DNA from: Hibiscus mutabilis
Lineage: Eukaryota > Streptophyta > Magnoliopsida > Malvales > Malvaceae
Length of the DNA stretch: 64,000 bases
Assembly (NCBI GenBank): GCA_019671005.1
Contig: CM033712.1
Coordinates: 77,760,479-77,824,478, forward strand
Reading direction: 5' to 3'
Every line of letters starts with the position of its first letter. The first letter of the stretch is position 1. This document shows, piece after piece, positions 10,149 to 22,200 of this stretch. The notes beneath the pieces are model-generated. The model was not told where the DNA came from and ran no database searches. It worked only from the letters and a program-made list of their open reading frames with translations. The position numbers were made by a program, and so were the translations under genes.

Positions 10149-11100
10149 AGTTATATCCCTTTCTTTATTTAATTATTTTTAGGGCTATCAATTTAAACAT
10201 CGATGAAATTAAGCTCTAACATCTGACTTTTCTGATTTAATTATATTTTAGGATCTAACAATTTTTGGCTGTGACCGGTTGCTTTTGTATAAGTTGGTTT
10301 GCTGGCTTGGGTATGGCCGAGTGGTTTGCTTGGGCCTTGGTTTGTATCTTTTTCGGGAATTTCTATTTTAATGAAGTTAAAGTAATCTTTTTCTCCAATT
10401 TCCCTTCTTTAAGATTAAAAGGGAAGTTTTTAACGAGATTTATTTAATAAAATAACTTTTAAAATTCGAGAAACCACCCTCCACTTTTTGATTTAACTAA
10501 TTTTTAGTACATTCGTGAATGACATAAAATGTTTAAAATTCAAATTGGAAAAGTTGACAAATTCAAAGACTAAAAGTTATTTATCCCTTCAAAATTTGAT
10601 TTAAGTTAACTCGTGCTATTAATTAAACATAGTAAAACTGTGATTTACAATTTTTTTATTTGTGTTCCTCAAAATTTTGAAAATTGATATTTTGACCATC
10701 AAAAATTCAAAGAAAAATAATTTGCCTTTTCTATCAAGTTTCAAAATTTTTAATTAGACCCGCTCTTAGTATTTTCAAAAATTCTCGTTACATCTCTTAA
10801 AATTATTAAAAACACTAGTTAGACATCAGTTTTTTGAGAACTACTTAAACCCTTATTTTTTGAATATTTTATTTTAAACCATTAAAATTTTAAAAAAATT
10901 TAAATTAACCCTTCAAACGCTTTCATCAACATTCATCACTGTTTATGTGTTTTGTGTGTTTGAGTACGGAGATAAGACCAAAGTGGTGTTAACACCAACA
11001 GACAATAAGTCATCCTCAATAACCTATGTCCAAATGAAATGTAATAATGTGATAAAAACCCATTTTTCTTCTTCTTTTAATTACTTAAAAATTGCAAAAG
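10149..11100. other. Intergenic AT-rich stretch
   Basis: No gene, RNA or complete mobile element recognised. The last 200 bases merge into the promoter region of the GIF gene. Confidence 0.5.
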
Positions 11101-11512
11101 GGGGACCTTTCTCTTTCCTTGTTTGAATTTGCAGATATGCTCTGTCTCTCTCAATTCTCTGTATCAGCCATCACGTGACTCTCTCTCTTTAGTCTCTGTC
11201 TCCATTCTCTCTTACACTCACACAGTGAAAAAGGGTAGCAACTGACAGCAGAAACAACCCCAAAAGGCAAACTCTTTTATTTTTTCTAATTTTTTTCCTA
11301 CTGAAAAAGAAGGTCAGCTTTCAATGAGCTGAGTAAGTGAGAAACTGAGCATAGAAAGTGAAGAAACATAGAAAACAGCAAAGGGTATCTCTCTATTTTT
11401 TTCTTTCTTTGCAATTTTTTTTTTTTTGCAGTGATTCTCCTGTTTCAGCTCAGTGTGTTTTGGACTTGAATATATATATTTAAAAGAGAAAGAGCGAGTG
11501 AGACAAAGATAT

Positions 11513-11581
11513 GTTTTTAATTTTTAGTTTTTAATTTTTAATTTTTAATTTTTAATTTTTAATTTTTAATTTTTAATTTTT
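11513..11581 (+). repeat. TTTTTAA heptamer microsatellite in GIF 5' leader
   Basis: About nine near-perfect tandem TTTTTAA units end 36 bp before the start codon of the GIF gene. They probably lie in the 5' UTR, so length changes could affect translation or expression. Confidence 0.75.
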
Positions 11582-11616
11582 GAGAGAGTTTGTATGTGTG
11601 GATATAAAGAAAGAAA

Positions 11617-14571
11617 ATGAAGCAGCACCTGATGCAGATGCAGCCTATGATGGCAGCTTATTATCCCAACAACGTCACTACTGATCATATTCAACAGGTC
11701 TTCCCCTTTTTCTTTCTTTCTTTCTTTCTTCCTTTTCTTCTATTCTATCTGTTCTTGATCAGTATGTATGTATGTGATATGAGTATCTATTTTTATTTTC
11801 TTAATACTTATTCTTCCTGCTCTCATTCTTTTTTTCTTTTGATTAGTGCAAGATTAATGGAAGAAACAGCATTCTTCCATTTATTGCTTGAAAAAAAAGC
11901 TATTATTTTTCCTCCTTTTGTTTGATGACTGTTGTTGGTAAGTGGATTTCAACTTCTAATTGTTTTGTATGATGGATTTTCATGGATTTTAAGGAAAAAA
12001 TTTTACTGGTAATTTGTAGATTACTATGCATATAGTTTTTAATGTTCTTTTCAATATGAAATTTGCAGGCATTTGGTATAAATGGGTTTGGGTATTTGTG
12101 ATTTTGGATTTGGGACTTATTTTCCAGTTACTAGGGGTTCATATATGTTTTATTCTTTATTTCTTTTCAGTGATCAGCCATTTAGCAGCTTGTGATGCTT
12201 AATAGTTAATAGTTTATTTGTTATACTGTTTCTGGTTTTTCTGGTGTTAGCTGTTCTTATTCCAATTTCTTTCTAAATGATTACTTCCTTGTGATGAACT
12301 GATACTTCGATTATTTCAGAACTTCAGAATGACAAGGAAGTTTCTTTGTTGGAATTGGTCAAGTATGTTAAATTGCTCATACAAAAGTTCAGATGATTAG
12401 CTTCTCACTAGAAACAATACCAGAAGAAGTAAGATTCTTCTTCTGCTGCCTGCTGTGCCGGCGGCTCACGGTCACGGAACTGCAATAGTGAATGTGATTA
12501 TGGAAAACCGTAGAAAAAAAAACCATTTTCTTGGACCTATCTGGATAATATAGTGAGGATTTGATCTAATTGGAGATTCTATGGAGAATATGTGTTTGAG
12601 ATTGCTAATGTGAACTCTTTTCTTGTTGATACTAATAAACTTGTTCGGATTCGGATTGTTATGCATGGAAAAGTTTTGCAATCTTTTGTTACCTCGTTGG
12701 TCTAGGGGCCCATGACTTTAGTTCTTAATGTTTCTATGCAGTGGTCCTGCATTAGTTCCATTTGACACAATGGCTTTTGATACGTCCCTTTCTGGTTTAT
12801 GTGGTCCTCTCTCGATGATTGTATATCGGTGGTCCTTTCTATATGCTTTCCTATGTTTTAACGTGTTTCCCGGTGTCACAACATGCTTTACAACCTAAGT
12901 CTTTCTTAAACTAACACATTATCCTACTAGTTGTTCGGGTGAAACATGTCGGAAGGAATCTTTATTAATGTATGCAAGCATGTCCTTACTTTCTTGTATA
13001 GTTGGTCATATGAAATCAGGCTTTCGGATTAAGGTAAAACCTATGATACTTAGATTTGTTTGCCATTTTGAGATAATCCCCTGTTTGTTTTCTTACTAAA
13101 TAATTAATCTGGTGATGCTTTGAGTTACTGAAGACTGGTTATGGATCAAAATGGTTGTTCAGTTGTTTTATGTCCCGAAGGAACTTCCACTAAGATTCTG
13201 AAGCTGTCTTTACTGCATCTTCTTTCAAATTTATTGTTTCTGTCTTAATTTGTTCAATGAATTTGTTTTGATGCTTGCAGTATCTTGATGAGAACAAGTC
13301 ATTGATCTTGAAAATTGTCGAGAGCCAAAATTCCGGGAAATTGAGTGAATGTGCTGAGTAAGTGTTAAATTTTGGTCTCTGATATCTATCAAAATCAAGT
13401 TTCAGGTATTTTTAGTCTGTAATATCCGATGCTTAATATCTATCAAACATATGACTGCATTGCTAATTTGTTCCTGAATTTATTTTCGTCTGGCAAGAGG
13501 TTCGGAAAATAAGTGTTATTCGATAAATATGAAATCCTACTAAAGTATCTATCAATAGCAAATTATGGTATTAAAGCCAAGGTTCCGAATACGAGTTTAG
13601 CTAGTTGTTGGATTCAGTATTCTTTCTATGTCTCTTTATGGTTATAAAGTTAATTTTTACTCCCTTTTCTGGTTTGTCAAGCCTTCATTTCCATTCGTTT
13701 TCCGATGATATTTTCATATTTGGCTGATAAAAAAAAAAGGATTTGAATCCACCTGAATTTTCTAAGCTTAAGCTACCAACAGAAGTCCGAGAAGTTAGTA
13801 GTTGTAATTTAAGCAAGTGATTATAAATCAGTGCATGTTAAGGTTCTGCATGACCTTTCGACTCAACTCTTCTATCCAGTTGCGATCAGATAGTCAGTAA
13901 GAATCGATGCATATTTGTAGTTTAGGTCTTCGAAGGGTCACTAACTAGATCCGACTTTTACAGGAACCAAGCAAGGCTGCAGCAAAACCTCATGTACCTG
14001 GCTGCAATTGCGGATTCTCAACCCCAACCGCTTACCGTGCATTCGCAGGTACCAATCCATTTCTAGATCCCTCAAACAGTTTTCTTTCAAGTGGTACGTG
14101 CATTCAGTAATTGTCTTTGTCAATTGCTTGTAGTTTCCATCTGGGGGCATTATGCAGCCAGGAGCTGGACACTACATGCAGCACCAACAAGCTCAACAGA
14201 TGACGCAACAATCACTTATGGCGGCGCGTTCCTCAATGTTGTATGCTCAGCAACCATTTTCTTCACTGCAACAACAACAAGCTTTGCACGGTCAGCTCGG
14301 CATGAGCTCCGGTGGAAGCACAGGCCTTCACATGCTGCAAACTGAGTCTAGCACTGCAGGTGGCAGCGGAGCCCTTGGCACTGGAGGGTTTCCCAATTTT
14401 GGGCACGGTTCTCCTGGAGAAGGCATCCATGGTGGCAGGCCAATGGCAGGTGGAAGCAAGCAAGATATTGGGAGTGCTGGAGCAGCTGAAGGCCGTGGAG
14501 GAAGCTCTGGAGGTCAGGGTGGTGATGGGGGTGAAACCCTTTACTTAAAAGCAGCCGACGAGGGGAACTGA
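11617..14571 (+). CDS. GIF1: GRF-interacting factor 1 / ANGUSTIFOLIA3-type coactivator
   Basis: Exons are 11617-11697, 13281-13357, 13964-14048 and 14134-14571, giving 226 residues. Residues about 20-75 form the SNH (SYT N-terminal homology) domain, with YLDENKSLILKIVESQNSGK and NLMYLAAIADSQPQP. The rest is Gln-rich then Gly-rich and ends GGETLYLKAADEGN, as in AN3/GIF1 proteins. These coactivators have no DNA-binding domain; through SNH they bind the QLQ domain of GRF transcription factors, and they recruit SWI/SNF remodellers to promote cell proliferation in leaf primordia. All splice sites are GT-AG and phases join correctly. The first intron (1.58 kb) is long, and a CT-rich and TTTTTAA-rich leader precedes the ATG. 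Other GIF paralogues are possible, but the MKQHLMQMQPMMAAYYPNNV start and the length favour GIF1. Confidence 0.93.
11702..11731 (+). repeat. TTTC microsatellite in GIF1 intron 1
   Basis: Five or so TTTC units lie just inside the first intron after its donor site. Confidence 0.6.
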
Positions 14572-15278
14572 AAGGTAACAACAGTTGGACCAATGGGTTT
14601 GTTTCATCATCGGATTTAGTTGAGTTGCGAAGATAGAATTAGAGGAGATAAAAGAGAGGACGGAAAATGTTTTCTTGGTCAAGGAACTTGTTCCTGATGC
14701 AAGAAAAACAATGCTAGGAAATAGCTTTGGATCTTACACACTTTGGCCTTATGTTTTAAAGTGTGAGACACTGCATCTTATGGTAATCTAATATGTATAT
14801 TTGTAGGGTCTCATCTTTCAACTTTGCTTCTTTTTTTTACTTTAATGTGGTTATTATGATTCTGTTTGGACCATGTTTCAGTGGATGAATTTTGATGCTT
14901 ATTTGCAGATATTGCATATAAAAATTACTAGTTTCTTCCTTTCCATTTACACCCAACTCTATGAATTTTTTGGGGTCTAAATAATAGTCCCTGATGCCTG
15001 GCAGTTATACAAGTCCTTATTACATCCGGAGTCGAACTGGGTTGGATCGCTAAATGAGACAACTTTTACTAATGTTTATTTTTATCTACAATACTCGAAC
15101 TTGAAACCTTTCTTAAGGATATTGATCCCAGTGTTAATCTAAGTATACATTCACTGTAATATCAGCTTCCTGCATAAATTTTAGTTACATCATAAATTTA
15201 CACTGAAATCTCCATTTACCAAAGGCATATTTCACTATTTAAATTATATTATGTATTTTTCATAATTAAACTTATATA
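14572..15278 (+). other. GIF1 3' UTR and flanking sequence
   Basis: No ORF. The transcript probably ends in the first 350 bases. The rest is AT-rich spacer up to the solo LTR. Confidence 0.5.
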
Positions 15279-15874
15279 ATAATTGTAACACTCTCGATCT
15301 GGATGTCACATTTGGGTCTCAAGCTCAAGCCAAAACCATAAAATTTCTCAAATTGAGTTTAACCAACAAGGTATTTCTCAAAAATATTTAAAGCCCACAG
15401 TTGAAATATAGTTAAATAATCAAAACGATATAAAGGAGCTCCAATTTAATTTAAAACATTTGAACACTCGATTTGATTACTCCATCACGTAAGGTCCTAT
15501 GAATACATAACCCATTAAACACAAGTATTGTACTTTGGAGATCGCCACATGCTAGAATCTTGTACTGATTGTGCTCCTCGATCCCACGATCCGGCGATCA
15601 ACCTACGCACGAAAACAACGATTCCGAGCGCTGAGCTTACAAAGTTCAGTGGTACACATCTACTCTACTATACTTCATTCTAATCATAAACATAAGCATG
15701 CAAGCTAGTACGAGCAATAATGAGAGATAAATAAACACGTGGTGCTACCACTAATCGCCTAAATACATGTTCTCATCAAAGCACCACATCATACATGGCA
15801 CACAAGGCCCAACCATACTCGGGATATCATCAAATCAACCAAGCAAAAACACACACAGTCATACCACAAACCTG

Positions 15875-16075
15875 GAGTGAGGCCCGGTGTCACACAGCCT
15901 CGGGAATGTACATTCTGAGTGAAGCTCGATGTCACACAGCCTTGGGAACATACACTCTCTCTGGGTGAGGCCCAGTGTCGCACAACCTCGGGAACATACA
16001 CCCATACTCGGTATCTTTCCTCGAGTATCATCGAATGAGGCCATGTGTCACACATCCTTAGGAACGTATATTCGA
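15875..16075. repeat. Imperfect repeats inside the solo LTR
   Basis: Four related units of about 42 bp start near 15875, 15917, 15963 and 16033. They share GTGAGGCCCGGTGTCACACA and CTCGGGAACATACA. The first three are nearly in tandem and the fourth is displaced by about 28 bp. Similar repeats are common in the U3 of long plant LTRs. Confidence 0.7.
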
Positions 16076-16371
16076 CATCTTTAACCATGGTGTTGCAACA
16101 CGCTCTCTGGGTATCTAGATCCCATCAATCATAGGTGACTCAAACATCGACACGATTACCATACGGCACACAGTATAGCTCGATCCACCAAGGATCTTCT
16201 ATGGTTGCTATTACAACAAATCACCTAATTTAGGTTTACCAACTTGTTAATACATTATGGAAGTGTACATTAATCATCCTCATTAATTATCTCTATTAAT
16301 CCATATTATCTCATTAACATCCCACATCAATTTTCATATTTTACTACTATTATAGATTATTCTGTTAGTGG

Positions 16372-16526
16372 GTACCGGTACTCGAATAAGAGTATCAATA
16401 CGGCACTCCTGGTACCGGTACTCACACGCGTACCAAACAAATATTGCTTACTGGAAATCCTATATTTCCACAAGTACCGGTATTGGTCGACCTGTATCGA
16501 TACGACCTCCAATCGCGTACCGGTAC
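16372..16526. repeat. Cluster of GTACCGGTAC palindromes
   Basis: The perfect 10-bp palindrome GTACCGGTAC occurs at 16372-16381, 16412-16421 and 16517-16526. Near-variants (GTACCGGTAT at 16474, TGTATCGATACG at 16493 and a GTACCGATAC at about 16538) lie between or next to them. All lie within the solo LTR. Confidence 0.7.
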
Positions 16527-18019
16527 GGCCAAAGCTCGTACCGATACCCTATACACGGGTCCACACCATTTCCTTGAATTGCAATATTTACTATACTTTA
16601 ATTGATCCATAAAGCTTATGGAAAACATTAGGGTTGGTTTGCTAGCACATTCAATCAATTAATATTAATTATCGGCTTCATGATTATTTATTCGATTATT
16701 ACCATTATTTATCCCTTATGCACAACTTCCATCGAATAACGTTAATTCATTTCGAACAAACATATAAGACATCATAATTATCAATCAATCAAACAATCAT
16801 CAAGTGATTATACAAGCTTATCAAATGACCCTACAAGGTCTCTAAAGTCTCCATGAGTCTCATCATATTCACAACATTACCATGCCTCATACAGATATCA
16901 AGTCTCGTACTATCGATCTCCAAACATGCATATTCATCGTCTACCTATTTTGCAAATACTAACATGCAAAGTAATCACATTTATGATGCTCATGAAGCAA
17001 TAAGAGTTCAAGGTATACTAACCTCAAGCACTAGCGATAAAACCTTATCTGAGCTTCCTGATAATCCAGTTGGTCTATATTCAATCCCCGAATAATCATC
17101 ATATAAAAATGAATACGAAAATACATTAATTTCATGCATCTCTTATTCAATTCACAAGGTCAAACGTGTAAAAATAGCTTATCGGGTTCGAATTTGGCGA
17201 AACAGACTGCGCCAACGAACTCAGAACGTCAAGAAACTCTCAGGGTACAGTCCCCGAGAAAAAGTCAACACCCTGGTCAACGATCAACATAGCTGTCAAA
17301 GTCAACTCTGATCTTGTGCGACGCAATGCATGGAGCTTATGGTTCACCCAGGTAAGCGGGATTCGGTGTAGCATGGCGCATGAAAGCTGTTGTGCACCCT
17401 AGAGACCCAAATCCAGTGTGGCGCGGTGCAGGAAAACTTTTATACACCTACCTACTGCAGCCAACGCAGGCCCACACGCAGGTGGTGGCGCGTGAGGCAC
17501 GTGTGGCGGCCTCCGATGACCGGGCGATGATGACAACCTCCAGATTTACATTTTTTTGGCCGGTAGATCCAACGGTGGTGGCGGTTTTCAGTGTAGGACG
17601 CCAGAATTTGGCGTTTTAAGCTGGGGCAATTTTTTTTTACCCTGACGAACGGCGGCAGCGGCAACGACGAGGTGACCCAACGATATCGGCGGTAAGACTT
17701 CACAGTGATCCGATTACTTCCAAAACAAAACAAAACCCCTTTCTCTCTAAAACCCATTTTTTTCTCCCATTCTAATATTCTCTTTCACCCGTTATTATTT
17801 TGAATTTTTTTCTTCCCTTTCCATGCCAAAATCTGACCAATTTAATGTCTACCAACAACCAACGGGCAAACTACACAAAAGGCCATTAAACTATTTGAAA
17901 ACTCACACTTAAACTTTCATTTTTTTATTTTTATTTTTATTTAGTCTCTCATTTAATTTTTTCAAAGCCCGGATATCCTATCCAAATTACTAATCTGGAA
18001 ACCGTGTTGTTACAATAAT

Positions 18020-18880
18020 AAATTTAGTCATTACGATATATACATTTTGTCAATATGTTGAGAGTTCTTGATTTTTTTCAATTAAATTTTGTCTTCAACC
18101 TTTATTTTTAGTTAAATTGTTATATTTAACAAAAATATAATTAAACTATTAAAATTTTCACTACATTAACATGATAATCTGTACGATAAATTCACATATA
18201 ATATTTATTACTTATGTACACTATTTATACATCATCTACACCTTTTTATAATATTATAAATTATACGTTGATGGAAAATTTAACATCCTAATCATTGCTC
18301 ATCTTAAAAGTATATTAATTTGATTAAAAAAATAATTATATCAACAATAAAAATAAAAAGTTTCTATAAGCGTCTTAGTTTTAAGGTTTAAGAAATTAGT
18401 TTAGAGAGGTTTAGGAGTTTAGAATTTAGGGTTTAAGATTAGAATTTAAATCTCTAACCATATTACTCTAAACTTAAACTCTAGCCTTTAAATCTTAAAT
18501 TCTAAACTTTAAACCCTAAATTTAATCAACTAACCCTAAGTTCTAAACCCTTAACCTAAAAAATAGATAAATTTAGTCTTGAAAAAAAGTTAAATCCACC
18601 CGATGAGTAAATATTTATAGTTATATTTGTTATTCCGTCAATAAATAAAGGGTAAACTAAATATAAAGTCATTAATGTTTTAATAAATTTTCATTTTATG
18701 TAGTGATGTTTGAAAAATTATATTATAATAACTAACATTATAAATGTATTACAAAATGATCACTTTACACTTATCCATGAATAAATGATCAATGATGCTT
18801 TAGGAACCACGAACTTGGCGCGAAAACGAAGGTAAAAGAAAAACCGAACATAACGGTATTGTTGAATAATGTCTGATTCT
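18020..18880. other. Intergenic spacer with foldback telomere-like tract
   Basis: No gene recognised. From about 18365 to 18455 the sequence is built of TTTAGGGTTTAAG-like units, and from 18455 to 18560 of CTAAACCCTAAA-like units, so the two halves form a degenerate inverted repeat. Confidence 0.45.
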
Positions 18881-19255
18881 CAATAACCCATCATTCACTT
18901 CCATACAACAAAAATAACTCGCCACTCTTTCCTCTCCAACTCTTAATTTTCCCCAGAAGTTAATTACATTCACATTGCATTGAATTGCGGTTTCTTTTTC
19001 AAGAAACTGGGGATCTTAATTATGTTTCGGAGCTTAATTTCCTTGCAATCGGATAAACTGTTTGAAAACTTGGGTTGTTTCCTTTTTCTTTTTGGATCTT
19101 TAACCTTGGGTTGATATCAAATTAAGAGGCAAACGTTTTGGTTAGGGAGTGAATTTGTTTTCGAGCCATGCTCCGGTTTTCGGAGTTAGATCTAAGGTCT
19201 GCTTCAAGGAAGAATCTAAGCATGCATTGCCAGGCTTCGGATTGAGAGCTTTACA

Positions 19256-22200
19256 ATGGTATAGTACTTGGTTTTATTCCTATTCTTTTTGAATATCATG
19301 TCTCCAGTGCTACTGCCTCTCTTAGGCGTGACATCTCCCTACGAGCATATGACATGTCTGATAATATGTGCAGGTCTTCGCTTTTATATATATCTTCATA
19401 TGCATGTTATAACTATTCGTACAAGCTGATAAAAGTTAATTGCTTTGTTGTGTGCGTATAGATATGAAATGAAGCATAAAAAGTGTTGATTCGTTTGACA
19501 TTATGAATGTATGTTGTTAAATGAAAGTTTTTGTTTGCTATGATGTTAATAATGTTTTTGATACTTTTGATTGCAGGCAACTGTAAATATCACTGTAGGT
19601 TCTCACGTCTGGGCTGAAGACCCAGATGAATCTTGGATCGATGGGGTGGTTTTGAAACTTACCGGAAAAGATGCCGAGATTAAAACCTCTAATGGAAAAA
19701 CGGTATGCTTCATTTCCTACATTAACCAACTTCTCTTACCCGGATTTGGGATGAGTGTAATGTATTTGACTATATGTCCGACTTGGGGTACTTTTATCTC
19801 CAAGTTTTTTCTTTTTTATATTTGAAAGATCTGTTTGAAGAAAAATGAAGAGTCTAAACAGGCTTTAGTGTTATGTAAAATGTATTTTACTTGTGTTTTT
19901 CTTGTACTGAGATTGACTATTGTTGTGTTGGTTAACTTTAAGATCACTGCAAAGTTATCGAAAATATATCCGAAAGACATGGAAGCTGCTCCTGGTGGAG
20001 TTGATGACATGACAAAGCTATCTTATCTACATGAACCTGGAGTTCTGCAGAATCTGAGAACTAGATATGAACTCAATGAAATTTATGTAAGCTTTCTCTT
20101 CCCTTGATGTAATCACAGCTCTTAGTTTTGTTTTTTTCGGGATTTTTTATATATATTAATATTTGACATACTGGTGATGGCAGACATATACAGGAAATAT
20201 ATTAATTGCTATTAATCCATTCCAAAAATTGCCACACATCTATGGTTCTCATATGATGCAACAATACAAGGGAGCCCCATTTGGGGAACTAAGTCCTCAT
20301 GTTTTCGCGGTTGCTGATGTTGCATACAGGTTATTGTTGTTCTTCTTTACTTTATGCCTTTTTTTGGTAATCGATGAACAAGTTTTAAAGAATTATCTGA
20401 ACTTCAATCAGGGCAATGGTTAATGAAGGGAAAAGCAATTCAATTCTGGTTAGTGGTGAAAGTGGAGCAGGTAAAACGGAGACCACAAAGATGCTTATGC
20501 GATACCTTGCCTATCTAGGTGGCCGAGTTGCCACCGAAGGACGGACAGTTGAACAACAAGTTCTTGAAGTATGATCAGTAACTTTAACTCGTGTTATCTT
20601 CCATTAAAAATATGTCTCCCTGATTTCTTGCATGATAACTGATAAAAGCATTATTCTATCTGAATGTAGTCTAATCCAGTTCTTGAAGCATTTGGCAATG
20701 CTAAAACTGTTCGAAATAACAACTCCAGGTAAGGCACTCCTTTAAAGGAAATAACTCGAAGGAAGGATATTGATTTACTTCTTTGTATCCAACTGATGAT
20801 TAATAGCTTTTAATGTTCATTACATAGAGCAATATATGATTTGACACTGATCTTTCCTAATACTAACGCTGGTGCAGTCGTTTCGGTAAATTTGTTGAGA
20901 TCCAATTTGATAAGCATGGAAGAATATCAGGAGCTGCCATCAGAACTTACCTTCTAGAGAGATCTCGTGTTTGCCAAGTTTCCGACCCTGAGCGCAACTA
21001 CCACTGTTTTTATCTTCTTTGTGCTGCACCACAGGAGGTAATTTTCCGGCTTCTTGTGAGATTATCTGACTACTGATGAATATTAGCTATTTTATTTTTT
21101 TCCCCATTGGGGCTTAAGTTAGTATCATTAGCAGGAAGTTGATAAGTACAAGCTGGGAGACCCCAAAAACTATCACTATCTTAACCAGTCAAAGTGCTAT
21201 GAACTGGTTGGTGTAAGTGATGCCCAAGAATATCTTGAGACACGGAGAGCTATGGATATTGTTGGGATTAGTGGCAAGGAGCAGGTATATCTCTTCAAAC
21301 TTCAAGTATTCAGCTGCTTTATGATAAAAAAAAGAGGAACGAGAGTCCTTTTTCTTTCTCAGGAAGCCATTTTCAGAGTTGTTGCTGCAATTCTTCATCT
21401 TGGAAACATTATTTTTGCTAAAGGAAAGGACGTTGATTCATCAGTTCCGAAAGATGACCAGGCTAAGTTCCATCTGAAAACAACAGCAGAGCTTCTCATG
21501 TATGTGCTTTTTCTTCATGTCACAAGGTCATATTTTCTTGTATCTTCACTTTCATATTCGTTTAATTATCGAGTTTCACTTCATTTCAGGTGTGATGCTA
21601 AGGCCTTAGAAGATGCATTATGTAAGCGTGTTATGGTCACACCTGAGGAGGTTATAAAGAGAAGCCTCGATCCTCAAAGCGCTACAATAAGCAGGGATGG
21701 CTTGGCTAAAACAGTTTATTCACGATTGTTTGACTGGTGAGAAGCTTCAACATGAGATAGTCTCACATGATAAGGCAAAGCTGAACAATTTGCAATGCCG
21801 AGATAATGCTAAGTTGCATCTCCTTGTATGCAGGCTGGTGGATAAAATTAATAATTCAATAGGACAAGATCCAAACTCAAAATTTTTAATAGGAGTCCTG
21901 GACATCTACGGTTTTGAAAGCTTTAAGGCTAACAGGTATGCTCAATGGTTGTAGCCTTAATAAATAGATGGAGTATTGTATTTGAGATATTGCAAAAACT
22001 ACCTTTTTAATCAGTTAAGCAGTCTGTGACTTCATTTCATGGTATCTCACCATGCAGCTTTGAGCAGTTTTGTATTAACTTCACAAATGAGAAGTTGCAA
22101 CAGCATTTCAATCAGGTAAGGTCTTAAAATCATGTTGACCATTTGATCTATTTTTCAGTCAGCAACTATAAATTAAGTGTTTCTGGTATATATTCTTCAG

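Larger units (their letters stand above)
15284..18014. mobile_element. Solo LTR of a large gypsy-type element
   Basis: The 2731-bp unit starts TGTAACACTC and ends TGTTACA, giving TG...CA termini with a 7-bp terminal inverted repeat. It is flanked by a perfect 5-bp target duplication ATAAT (15279-15283 and 18015-18019). It contains no gag or pol. It carries short tandem repeats (15875-16075) and a palindrome cluster (16372-16526), and the GC-rich tract 17290-17700 is typical of long plant chromovirus (Tekay/Del-like) LTRs; that lineage is inference. The structure implies unequal recombination between two LTRs deleted the internal region. Confidence 0.85.

Noticed and set aside
11360..11450. 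An intron in the GIF1 5' UTR
   Set aside because: A possible GT near 11384 and a TTTTTTGCAG at about 11431 could pair, but the intron would be under 50 bp and there is no support.
14091..14593. Other open frames over GIF1 exon 4 on both strands
   Set aside because: They are shadows of the GC-rich coding exon; only the frame continuing the SNH domain is real.
15789..16658. ORFs inside the solo LTR
   Set aside because: They arise from repeats and palindromes; no known domain.
20184..20423. Myosin exon 4 extended through 20423
   Set aside because: The frame is open by chance into the intron; splicing at 20329 to 20412 keeps the conserved motor sequence.
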